From NCBI GenBank assembly GCA_041784625.1, contig JBHBDS010000092.1, positions 1 to 29,720 of the forward strand: a DNA stretch of 29,720 bases. The letters run 5' to 3'. Positions 23,382 to 29,720 of this stretch are shown piece by piece. The first letter of the stretch is position 1; every line of letters starts with the position of its first letter. The DNA is from JAUNKE01 sp041784625 (GTDB lineage: Bacteria > Bacillota > Clostridia > Peptostreptococcales > Filifactoraceae). The position numbers were made by a program, and so were the translations under genes. Under the pieces are notes generated by a model. That model did no database searches, was not told the DNA's origin, and saw only the letters and a program-made list of their open reading frames with translations.

Positions 23382-23600
23382 TTATTCTATAAAATGATCA
23401 TCCTGAAAAAAAGGAACATATCCTTCTTTTTGAAATTCTTGCTCAAGATAATTTTCCGCCGTTGCCTGAAGTACTGCGTTATGCCCTGTAAGCGCAGCAA
23501 AAGGGGCAAATTGCGCTGCACGCTGAATTCTACGCATAGGAACTCTTTTTAGTGAAGTTGGGCGAGGTAAATATATTATATCAGAATATTTATTTTTTAT
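23382..23600 (-). CDS. YolD-like small protein (probable AUA start)
   Basis: A 72-residue frame on the reverse strand directly behind the Y-family polymerase. It contains RAAQFAPFAALTGHNAVLQ preceded by SDIIYLPRPTSLKRVPM, the hallmark of the YolD-like family that accompanies UvrX/UmuC polymerases in Firmicutes. No ATG, GTG or TTG exists upstream of Met22 (ATG 23537-23535). The frame opens at ATA (23600-23598), 9 nt after GGAGG, in a CATAA overlap with the polymerase stop: what would normally be ATGA is ATAA here. Initiation at AUA is likely but unproven; a start at Met22 would lose the conserved N-terminus. The role in translesion synthesis is not biochemically established. Confidence 0.75.
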   Translation of the reverse strand: MKNKYSDIIYLPRPTSLKRVPMRRIQRAAQFAPFAALTGHNAVLQATAENYLEQEFQKEGYVPFFQDDHFIE

Positions 23601-25102
23601 GCTCGGTGTCCTCCTATTTGCTGATTTCTCATTTTTGTTGTGGCGCCTTCCATATAATTGATGCCACGAAGAATGGAATTTTTTCCATATCTATTTTTTA
23701 TTTTCAAAATGGCGGATTGTAGCGCACGTTCTCTCTTCTCGATTTCATCATCCAAAGAATTATCATATTTTGGTAGCTCACCAAAAAAACTGAGCTGTTG
23801 GATACTTTGTTGAACTGAATTGACGCTCGCAACATGACCTACAGAAATGCTCATACGGCGAATGAGAAGTTGAGGGTTTGCGATATTATCAAATAATTCC
23901 AAAATCCTTTTTGTAAGGTAAAATGACGATGAAGTATGTCGACCAAAGGAAATGCTACCATGTGCTGGCTTTGGGACGATTCTTCCATAAAAATCGACCT
24001 GAGTTTCTCCTTTATACTTGCGTGCACGCTCTGGATCATGAATGTTTTCCACATCATATCCTATAGTTAGCTCTAATCGGTCGGTGAGTAAATTCTTTTT
24101 TACCAAGTCCAGACTGATCTGATCAATCATTTCAGAAATCACAATTCGTGCCTTTTCAAAAGAATAAGGATCGTGCAAAACTTGGCTAGAACAGAGACTA
24201 TTGCTCTGAGGTTGATAAGATTTGATTTCATCCATCGTGCAAGGTTCATATCCCCAAGCGTGATCAATTAAAAGTTCGGCATTTATTCCAAAAAGATCGT
24301 ACAACAAATCTTCATTACGTAAGTGGTGAGAATCTGTGATGGAACATAGCGCAATATCCCCCATTGTGTAGATATCGTGCTCGGCAAGTCGTTTGGCATA
24401 GCCGCGTCCTACACGCCAAAAATCTGTAATAGGAAGATGATTCCACAGTTCTTTGCGATACGTAATTTCATCAAGTTCGGCAATAATTACACCAGATTCG
24501 TCCTTTGGAATTTTCTTTGCCATAATATCCATGGCTACCTTTGCCAAGTACAAATTAGTTCCAATTCCAGCAGTCGCTGTGATGCCTGTTGTATCAAAAA
24601 TTTCGATCAAAATAATCCGAGTCAGCTCTCGAGCAGATAAGTTATAGGTTTTCAGGTACTTGGTTACGTCGATAAATACTTCGTCGACCGAATAAATATG
24701 AATGTCCTCTGGTGAAAAGTGCTTGAGATATATCTCGTAAATCTTGGCACTAAAATCTAAGTAGAGAGCCATCCGTGGAGGCGCTACTATATAATCAATA
24801 GCAAGGTCTGGATTTGCTAGAAGTTCATCGTCAAAAATAGAACTTCCCACGAATTTATGATTTTTTGTGCAGTGAATGCGTTGGCGGTTTGCTTTCGAAA
24901 CTTGTTGGAGCACTTCAAAATATCTAGAACGTCCAGAAATTCCATATTTTTTGAGCGACGGAGTAGCAGCAAGACAGATTGTTTTTGCGGTGCGACTAGT
25001 GTCTGCTACGACCAAATTGGTATTTAACGGATCAAGTCCTCGTTCAATGCACTCGACGGAAGCATAAAAGGATTTCAGATCAATCGCAATATATTTGTTC
25101 AT
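23597..25102 (-). CDS. Y-family DNA polymerase (UvrX/UmuC-like)
   Basis: 501-residue translesion polymerase. The palm motifs are IAIDLKSFYASVE near the start (metal-binding Asp plus steric-gate region) and YSVDEVFIDV near residue 117. The thumb motif TATAGIGTNLYLAKVAMDIMAKK and little-finger region follow. The C-terminus NSILRGINYMEGATTKMRN is typical of the UvrX/UmuC subgroup. The ATG at 25102 has AGGGGG about 5 nt upstream. It shares an operon with the YolD-like gene (overlapping). The promoter carries palindromic sites rather than a recognisable LexA box, so DNA-damage control, if any, may use another repressor. Confidence 0.93.
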   Translation of the reverse strand: MNKYIAIDLKSFYASVECIERGLDPLNTNLVVADTSRTAKTICLAATPSLKKYGISGRSRYFEVLQQVSKANRQRIHCTKNHKFVGSSIFDDELLANPDLAIDYIVAPPRMALYLDFSAKIYEIYLKHFSPEDIHIYSVDEVFIDVTKYLKTYNLSARELTRIILIEIFDTTGITATAGIGTNLYLAKVAMDIMAKKIPKDESGVIIAELDEITYRKELWNHLPITDFWRVGRGYAKRLAEHDIYTMGDIALCSITDSHHLRNEDLLYDLFGINAELLIDHAWGYEPCTMDEIKSYQPQSNSLCSSQVLHDPYSFEKARIVISEMIDQISLDLVKKNLLTDRLELTIGYDVENIHDPERARKYKGETQVDFYGRIVPKPAHGSISFGRHTSSSFYLTKRILELFDNIANPQLLIRRMSISVGHVASVNSVQQSIQQLSFFGELPKYDNSLDDEIEKRERALQSAILKIKNRYGKNSILRGINYMEGATTKMRNQQIGGHRA

Positions 25103-25113
25103 AAAGCCCCCTG

Positions 25114-25164
25114 ATGAGAAGTTAAACTACTCATATTATAAAATAAACTTCTCATTTTTGTCAA
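25114..25164 (-). promoter_or_regulatory. Promoter and operator of the Y-family polymerase operon
   Basis: On the reverse strand TTGACA (complement of 25159-25164), an 18-nt spacer and TATAAT (complement of 25135-25140). A near-perfect 21-bp palindrome, ATGAGAAGTT-A-AACTACTCAT (25114-25134, one mismatch pair), covers the start point. A third half-site, TAAACTTCTCAT (25144-25155), lies in the spacer exactly 21 bp from TAAACTACTCAT (25123-25134). This looks like a repressor operator. It does not resemble CGAAC-N4-GTTCG LexA boxes. Confidence 0.75.
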
Positions 25165-25236
25165 GAGATACATACTTAACAATACTAGCCAGAATTTTTC
25201 TGAGCGAAAGTTTGCGGTGTATTTTAGAGAAACACT

Positions 25237-25242
25237 TATAAT
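25237..25242 (+). promoter_or_regulatory. Possible -10 element of the H-NOX receptor gene
   Basis: TATAAT stands 59 nt before the GTG start but has no good -35 at 16-18 nt (TTTGCG is 20 nt away). GAGAAA (25227-25232) and TTTCTC (25243-25248) flank it as an inverted repeat. A flagellar-sigma type GACGATAT lies at 25255-25262 without a matching TAAA. The true promoter is uncertain. Confidence 0.3.
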
Positions 25243-25274
25243 TTTCTCAAAACAGACGATATAAAAGGAGTACC

Positions 25275-25298
25275 ATGTTTTGTTATTTTAGGAGGTAA
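25275..25298 (+). CDS. Possible 7-codon leader ORF before the H-NOX receptor
   Basis: ATG TTT TGT TAT TTT AGG AGG TAA, encoding MFCYFRR, has its own AAAAGGAG about 4 nt upstream. Its two AGG codons are the Shine-Dalgarno of the downstream GTG at 25301, and its stop lies 2 nt before that GTG. It could couple or gate translation of the receptor, or be accidental. Confidence 0.35.
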   Translation: MFCYFRR

Positions 25299-25300
25299 AT

Positions 25301-27106
25301 GTGAAAGGGACAGTTGTAGGAACTTGGGTCAAAACCTTGAAAACATTGTACCCAAGGACAGTCGAGGAGAACATGAGACAAGCTGGAATGAACCCCGATG
25401 CTCCGATTTCTCCTTTTGATAATATTGATGATAGTAAAGTAACTCGTTTTATTGAACTGATGGCAAAAGACGCCAATATGGATACAGGTGCCCTGTGGAA
25501 AATCATTGGGAAAGACAATGTGCGAGCATTTTATGAGGGGTATTCACTTTTCTTCAACAAAGAAAATTTATATCATTTTCTCAATGCGATGAATGATGTG
25601 CACAAAATCGTTCGTAAAAAAATTCCAGGATCAAATCCACCGGCGCTTGATGTAGAAATCATTTCCAGGAATAGCATCTTTTTTACCTATCGCTCACAAC
25701 GAAATATGTTCGATTATTTCCTCGGGCTGATTGACGGAGCAAAAGAGCATTTCAAAGAAGATGTACTTGTGGAAGAAATTGAGCGAGCAAATGGTGAACT
25801 CAAACTAAAGCTCACCTTCCCATATGAAAGCAAACGTAAGCGTAGATATTGGCTGAACACAATCTTATCCTTTGGTTTTCTCAAAAATTTCGGCGCAAAA
25901 GTTGCTATTCTAACAGGAATTTTGTCTGCTCCAGCGATTTATTTTTTGAAAAATATTCCGTTGGCACAAGACAAGCCTTGGCTGTTTTATCCAATGTTGT
26001 GCATTGCAATTGGATTTGCAAGCCACCTGGCGTTAAGCATTCCGCTGCGACAATTACAAAAAGAGCTTCTATCGATTCAGAGCAAAAATTTCATCACAAT
26101 GGATGAGATTTACACGGGTGGGGATTATATCGAGACTTTTGCAAGCGCAGTGGCAGATCTGAAGTCTCTCGTGTCATCCGATTTTATCGAGTTCAGCTCT
26201 ATGACAGAAGAAATGCAAGGATTTGGACTCGATCTGAGCCAAATTGCAAAAAATATGGACATCAACAGTAGGGGAATCTCCGATGTAGTGGGACAGCTCG
26301 AAACAGCATCTCATGCGCAGGCGGTCGAAGCGGAAAAAGTGGTCGTCATCCTTCATGAAAACTTGGACGGTTTGACGAATCTATCCGAAGAAGAAAACCA
26401 AAATAAATCGGAACTAGAGGGCGCACTTTCGGACATCGCCATCTCTTTTGAGGGACTTGGAAGCACTATCGAATCCATGCAGGAGATTCTGCATAATTTT
26501 GAAGAGCTTAAAAATACAAGCGACCAGATTCGTTCTCGAGGGAGAGAGATTGAAGAAGTTGCAAAATTTGTATCTGACATTTCGTTCCAAACCAATATCT
26601 TGTCTCTAAACGCATCCATCGAGGCAGCACGTGCGGGCAGTGCGGGCAAAGGATTCTCCGTCGTTGCCGAAGAAGTTCGTAATCTCGCAGAACAATCCTC
26701 TGGTGCAGCAGAAGATATCAAAGGAAATATCTTTGGTTTCCTCAAGGAAATCGAGATGATCGCCGACCGAATCAATTCACAATATCATCATGTCAACGCA
26801 CAGAACGAATCGATTCAGCAATCCGTTTCACAAGCTCAAGAAGCAAGAGAACGTCTGGAGAGAATCGGCGAAAAAATGGTTCTTTCGGTCGAGGAGCTCA
26901 AGCGTCAAACCGAAAAAATCAATCAGGTATTCGATTTCATTCAATCGCAAGCGGCGCTTTCGGAAGAAAATTCTGCAGCAACGCAGATTGTTGGAACCAA
27001 TGTCAACGGATTTATTCACGAGTTGAGACTTTTGACCGATGGAATTCAGCAATTTGGCTCACTCACCAAAGAATTTAGAGAGTATATTTACACATACAAA
27101 ATATAA
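25301..27106 (+). CDS. H-NOX (heme NO/O2-binding) methyl-accepting chemotaxis protein
   Basis: 601 residues. Residues 1-175 form an H-NOX/HNOB domain with the proximal heme ligand His101 in MNDVHKI, the heme-propionate motif YxSxR (Y130, S132, R134) and the conserved Pro114. Distal-pocket residues Trp9, Asn73 and Tyr139 align with W9, N74 and Y140 of the O2-binding Thermoanaerobacter H-NOX. Two membrane helices follow (~194-219 and 227-249), then a cytoplasmic MCP signalling coiled coil with the hairpin tip DISFQTNILSLNASIEAARAG near 426-446. It should report O2 or NO to CheA/CheW; no che genes are in the window. GTG start with AGGAGGT 4 nt upstream. Confidence 0.93.
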   Translation: MKGTVVGTWVKTLKTLYPRTVEENMRQAGMNPDAPISPFDNIDDSKVTRFIELMAKDANMDTGALWKIIGKDNVRAFYEGYSLFFNKENLYHFLNAMNDVHKIVRKKIPGSNPPALDVEIISRNSIFFTYRSQRNMFDYFLGLIDGAKEHFKEDVLVEEIERANGELKLKLTFPYESKRKRRYWLNTILSFGFLKNFGAKVAILTGILSAPAIYFLKNIPLAQDKPWLFYPMLCIAIGFASHLALSIPLRQLQKELLSIQSKNFITMDEIYTGGDYIETFASAVADLKSLVSSDFIEFSSMTEEMQGFGLDLSQIAKNMDINSRGISDVVGQLETASHAQAVEAEKVVVILHENLDGLTNLSEEENQNKSELEGALSDIAISFEGLGSTIESMQEILHNFEELKNTSDQIRSRGREIEEVAKFVSDISFQTNILSLNASIEAARAGSAGKGFSVVAEEVRNLAEQSSGAAEDIKGNIFGFLKEIEMIADRINSQYHHVNAQNESIQQSVSQAQEARERLERIGEKMVLSVEELKRQTEKINQVFDFIQSQAALSEENSAATQIVGTNVNGFIHELRLLTDGIQQFGSLTKEFREYIYTYKI

Positions 27107-27140
27107 TGCATCGCAAAAAAAAGACATTCGGGAAAAACGA

Positions 27141-27183
27141 AAAGGCAAACTGGTTTTCGTGACGAAAATTTGTTTGCCTTTTT
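27141..27183 (+). terminator. Terminator after the H-NOX receptor gene
   Basis: AAAGGCAAAC (27141-27150) pairs with GTTTGCCTTT (27172-27181). An inner TTTTCG-tga-CGAAAA stem extends the hairpin, and a T run ends it at 27183. It lies 35 nt after the receptor stop codon. Confidence 0.88.
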
Positions 27184-27325
27184 GATACTAGTTTAATACT
27201 ATTTTGATAATATCTTTCTGCTTATTTTCCCTAAGCATGGATATAAATGTCACCTTATGATTCATCCAAACAGAATGATTTTCCATTGCTTCGGCAGAAA
27301 CACGAGCCCCCGATACGATTTACGA

Positions 27326-28720
27326 TTAACCCACACCATTTTCCCATGGATTGTAGAGGAAGAAGTCGCCGCGTGGTGCATCCACTGGAGTTTCTCCTTC
27401 TTCAAGGCTCATCGCTGGCTCAAAGCTCACCGACTCTCCATTATAGGTCACCGTCACTCTTGTGTTTGGTCGAATATCGCTATAATTTGCAACCGCAAGA
27501 ATCGTTCGATTGTCAAAAGCAAGCGGGTAGAGCGGTTTATTCGTATCACCAGATGTGTCTAGTTCTTCTACCAAGATCGTTGTTCCGTAGTATTTTGGAA
27601 TGATTCCATAGAATTCGCTTCCGTCAGTTGCAAAAGCAACTCGGTATTCTCTGGTAAATAGGGATTCATCCGCAAACATAAACAAAAAGTCTTCTGCACC
27701 CTGTGCATCATACGCAGGAACATGGATGTATCCATAAAGCGAATCTTTGGACGGCTCTTCCAGAAGGCGAGAATAATCTAAAGTCTGAATTCCATTGCGA
27801 TCAATCTCTGGATAGATTGGCGCATCCGCACCATCGGACATCACAAAAATTTTGTCCACTAGTTTTAGATCACCCTTTGTCTCTTCATAAACATTGACTG
27901 CGGTAAAGAGCGCAAAGTCGCTTCTCCAGAAAATAAAATATGGGTCTGGATCGATTTCTACAAAATAATCGGAAATCGAGCCATCGAGTCTCCATCCATT
28001 ATCTTCGTCACCTGCCATTTCAATGATCTCTTCTGCGGTCAAAAAACTTTCCGCTTCTTCGTAATAATAATTTAAAGCATCAACATTCGGGATTCCAGCA
28101 GAAAAATACGAGCGTGTAGCGAGTTTCCACTCCCCATCTTCTTTGGCAAGAATCACCTGGCCATCCATTGTTTCGCCAAAGGATTTGCATTGCGCATAAA
28201 TCGAGATGCGGTCATTTGACATATAGTTGATTTTTGCGTCATCAAAATTCCATGTGAGCGTTGGTCCATCTGCATACATCGGTTCATAGTGTACGTAGTA
28301 GATTTCTCCGCCTTCCTCATAAAAATCTTGGAATCGACCGTTAAATATCGGCTCATAATACATCAAATATTTTTCTTCCGTGACGATGCTTTTGATTTCA
28401 TTTTTCAACGATTTGAGATTTTTGTGCCCATCAATCGTTGCAAGATAATAATCGGAGTCAAATTTTTCCACATAGATGGATGTATCCGGATCAATCGTCA
28501 ATCCTCTCCCTTGAAGTCGTATCCCTTCAATCTTCTCCAAGCGATCAATCAAATCGCCTGCAATCTCAAAAACCTCTTCCTCGCTCAACATCTGCTCGGA
28601 TTTGCTACTCTTTTTCTTTGTTTCCGTTTCCGTAGCCGCACTTTCCCCCGACTCACTCTTGCCGCAACCTGTAAGAATGAGTAGCAATGCCATCATACAC
28701 AATAATATTTTCTTCTTCAT
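27326..28720 (-). CDS. Putative lipoprotein of unknown function
   Basis: 464 residues. The lipoprotein signal peptide ends LILTGC (Cys19), followed by a Ser/Glu/Lys-rich linker. The rest is acidic and Tyr/Asp-rich with no catalytic motif I recognise. An inner segment has LYxxx-type beta structure and the phrase EDGEWKLATRSYFSAGIPNVDALNYYYEEAE, followed by AGDEDNGWRLDGSISDYFVEIDPD. The partial lipoprotein encoded divergently at 28974 shows the same order of phrases, so the two are probably related. GGAGGGGG precedes the ATG. I considered an IseA-like DL-endopeptidase inhibitor fold, but only weakly. It is probably anchored on the outer face of the membrane. Confidence 0.75.
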   Translation of the reverse strand: MKKKILLCMMALLLILTGCGKSESGESAATETETKKKSSKSEQMLSEEEVFEIAGDLIDRLEKIEGIRLQGRGLTIDPDTSIYVEKFDSDYYLATIDGHKNLKSLKNEIKSIVTEEKYLMYYEPIFNGRFQDFYEEGGEIYYVHYEPMYADGPTLTWNFDDAKINYMSNDRISIYAQCKSFGETMDGQVILAKEDGEWKLATRSYFSAGIPNVDALNYYYEEAESFLTAEEIIEMAGDEDNGWRLDGSISDYFVEIDPDPYFIFWRSDFALFTAVNVYEETKGDLKLVDKIFVMSDGADAPIYPEIDRNGIQTLDYSRLLEEPSKDSLYGYIHVPAYDAQGAEDFLFMFADESLFTREYRVAFATDGSEFYGIIPKYYGTTILVEELDTSGDTNKPLYPLAFDNRTILAVANYSDIRPNTRVTVTYNGESVSFEPAMSLEEGETPVDAPRGDFFLYNPWENGVG

Positions 28721-28765
28721 GTTCCCCCTCCTATGTATTGGTTATTTATGAACACCTTATCTATG

Positions 28766-28793
28766 ATTTTACAGCAAAATAATATTTTTTGCA
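28766..28793 (-). promoter_or_regulatory. Promoter candidate for the reverse-strand lipoprotein
   Basis: On the reverse strand TGCAAA (complement of 28788-28793), a 16-nt spacer and TAAAAT (complement of 28766-28771). The -10 is fair and the -35 weak. Confidence 0.4.
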
Positions 28794-28839
28794 CTACACC
28801 TTTTGGACCATTTTTTCACTTGATCTGTTACAAAGGCTT

Positions 28840-28867
28840 TTGAAAAATCAAGCATTTATGGTAGAAT
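28840..28867 (+). promoter_or_regulatory. Promoter candidate for the plus-strand lipoprotein
   Basis: TTGAAA (28840-28845), a 16-nt spacer and TAGAAT (28862-28867). This is a good match to the housekeeping consensus and leaves a leader of about 100 nt before the gene at 28974. The leader holds a loose AAATGAT/AAATCATTT inverted repeat (28902-28930). Confidence 0.55.
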
Positions 28868-28973
28868 GAACGTAAATACTTTGGCAAATTGCGTCATAGA
28901 GAAATGATGTGCATTTGCTCAAATCATTTCGGAAGCAATTAATTCAAGCATGGAGTAGGAGAAGGGGGATATA

Positions 28974-29720
28974 ATGAAAAAATTATTCGCAATATTATTT
29001 GTCACCCTGCTGATGGCGACAGGATGCAGCAAGACAGAAACTGGGGATACCGATTCAACAACGAAGACAGGAGAAGATACAATTACTCAGCAGGGCATCT
29101 CTGAAGATGAAATTCGCCAGATTCTGGATGAATTATTGGAAAAAGCGCAGGAGGTTGATCGCATTATCATTTTCGACGAATTTGAAGTGGATGAAGAGGT
29201 AAAAGTAGAAATCGAGAACGAATACGGTGGCGATGTATTCAACCTCGTGACGGATACGAGATTTTCTTCGATTGCTGATCTCGAAAAAATGGCAAAAGAA
29301 GTTTATTCCGAAAAAATATACAGCAAAATTCACGCAAATATTTTGTATAATCCATGGGGAAATCTGGTAGAGCAAGACGGAAAACTTTACGCATCATTAT
29401 TCCCAGTGGGCGATATGGGTATGGTGGACTGGAGCCTGGATGAAATTGAGCTCGATTACGTGCTTGGCGAGCAAGTAAACTTTTTCGCCACGGCAAAATC
29501 AGGCAAAGATGAGTACATGGGCCGAATCTCGATCATAAAAGAAGATGGTCAGTGGAAATTTGACTCCACGGTGTCGATCGATCCAGGTGTTCCGTACCAT
29601 CCAAATATGTTAATGTATATGGAGCCAGATATTGCCGATCGAGAAGCAATTCTTGCGGTAGTCAAGGCACAATATCCAGACGAAAATATCAATGACTACT
29701 ATATCGAAATTGAATCGGAT
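28974..29720 (+). CDS. Putative lipoprotein, 3' truncated by window end
   Basis: An open frame of 249 codons running off the window. It starts at ATG 28974 with GAAGGGGG about 5 nt upstream. The lipoprotein signal MKKLFAILFVTLLMATGC gives Cys18, followed by a Thr/Asp/Glu linker. The mature part is acidic and Asp/Glu/Tyr-rich. The phrases IIKEDGQWKFDSTVSIDPGV, YHPNMLMYMEPDIADRE and INDYYIEIESD parallel the divergent 464-residue lipoprotein, which suggests duplication and divergence. No enzymatic motif is visible. The product is expected on the outer face of the membrane; its function is unknown. Confidence 0.8.
   Translation, partial: MKKLFAILFVTLLMATGCSKTETGDTDSTTKTGEDTITQQGISEDEIRQILDELLEKAQEVDRIIIFDEFEVDEEVKVEIENEYGGDVFNLVTDTRFSSIADLEKMAKEVYSEKIYSKIHANILYNPWGNLVEQDGKLYASLFPVGDMGMVDWSLDEIELDYVLGEQVNFFATAKSGKDEYMGRISIIKEDGQWKFDSTVSIDPGVPYHPNMLMYMEPDIADREAILAVVKAQYPDENINDYYIEIESD

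Noticed and set aside
27247..27603. Plus-strand open frames antisense to the 464-aa lipoprotein
   Set aside because: They overlap a gene with clear lipoprotein signal and ribosome site; composition (H, S, R-rich) is typical of antisense translation.

Overview
The window is an AT-rich, densely packed chromosomal segment. It looks like a low-GC anaerobic Firmicute, most likely a Clostridia member. Supporting signs are strong AGGAGG-type ribosome binding sites, a methionine T-box, an FMN riboswitch on a riboflavin ECF transporter, an RsbV-RsbW-SigB module, a Bacillus-type parS site, and a clostridial-type H-NOX chemoreceptor. The species cannot be named from sequence alone. I see no rRNA, tRNA, CRISPR array, IS element or prophage. 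The parS-like site and the gyrBA genes suggest the origin-proximal part of the chromosome.

Layout: (1) 55-4479 gyrB-gyrA. (2) 4516-7039 a stress module: a YtxH-like gene, a DUF948 (YtxG-like) gene, rsbV, rsbW and a SigB-family sigma factor, closed by a hairpin; a small reverse-strand gene (7073-7258) converges on it. (3) 7614-14415 a long operon: secA, prfB (with the +1 programmed frameshift), tadA, a PHP phosphoesterase, a coiled-coil protein with a putative C-terminal DNA-binding region, a 14-bp perfect parS core at the end of that gene, and a DUF362/ferredoxin protein, ended by a strong terminator. (4) 14778-18923 an ABC ATPase, a large secreted and membrane-anchored Ig-like repeat protein, and a MacB/FtsX-type permease. 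They lie behind a promoter region rich in dyads. (5) 19088-19959 an FMN riboswitch with terminator controlling ribU. (6) 20089-20145 an exceptionally long perfect hairpin between convergent units. (7) 20156-23241, reverse strand, metNIQ behind a Met-specific T-box with a near-consensus promoter. (8) 23382-25164, reverse strand, a UvrX/UmuC-type Y-family polymerase and a YolD-like small protein whose only sensible start is AUA, behind a promoter with a palindromic operator. (9) 25275-27183 an H-NOX (heme NO/O2-binding) methyl-accepting chemotaxis protein with a possible mini-ORF leader. (10) 27326-29720 two divergent, apparently related lipoprotein genes; the second runs off the window.

Most of the window is housekeeping: topology, secretion, translation termination, tRNA editing, and vitamin and amino-acid uptake. 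The parts most worth a second look are the parS/coiled-coil pair, the Tyr at the GyrA quinolone-binding serine position, the H-NOX receptor with an O2-type distal pocket, the ABC/Ig-repeat/permease system with its complex leader, the non-LexA-looking operator on the polymerase operon, and the AUA-start yolD-like gene.
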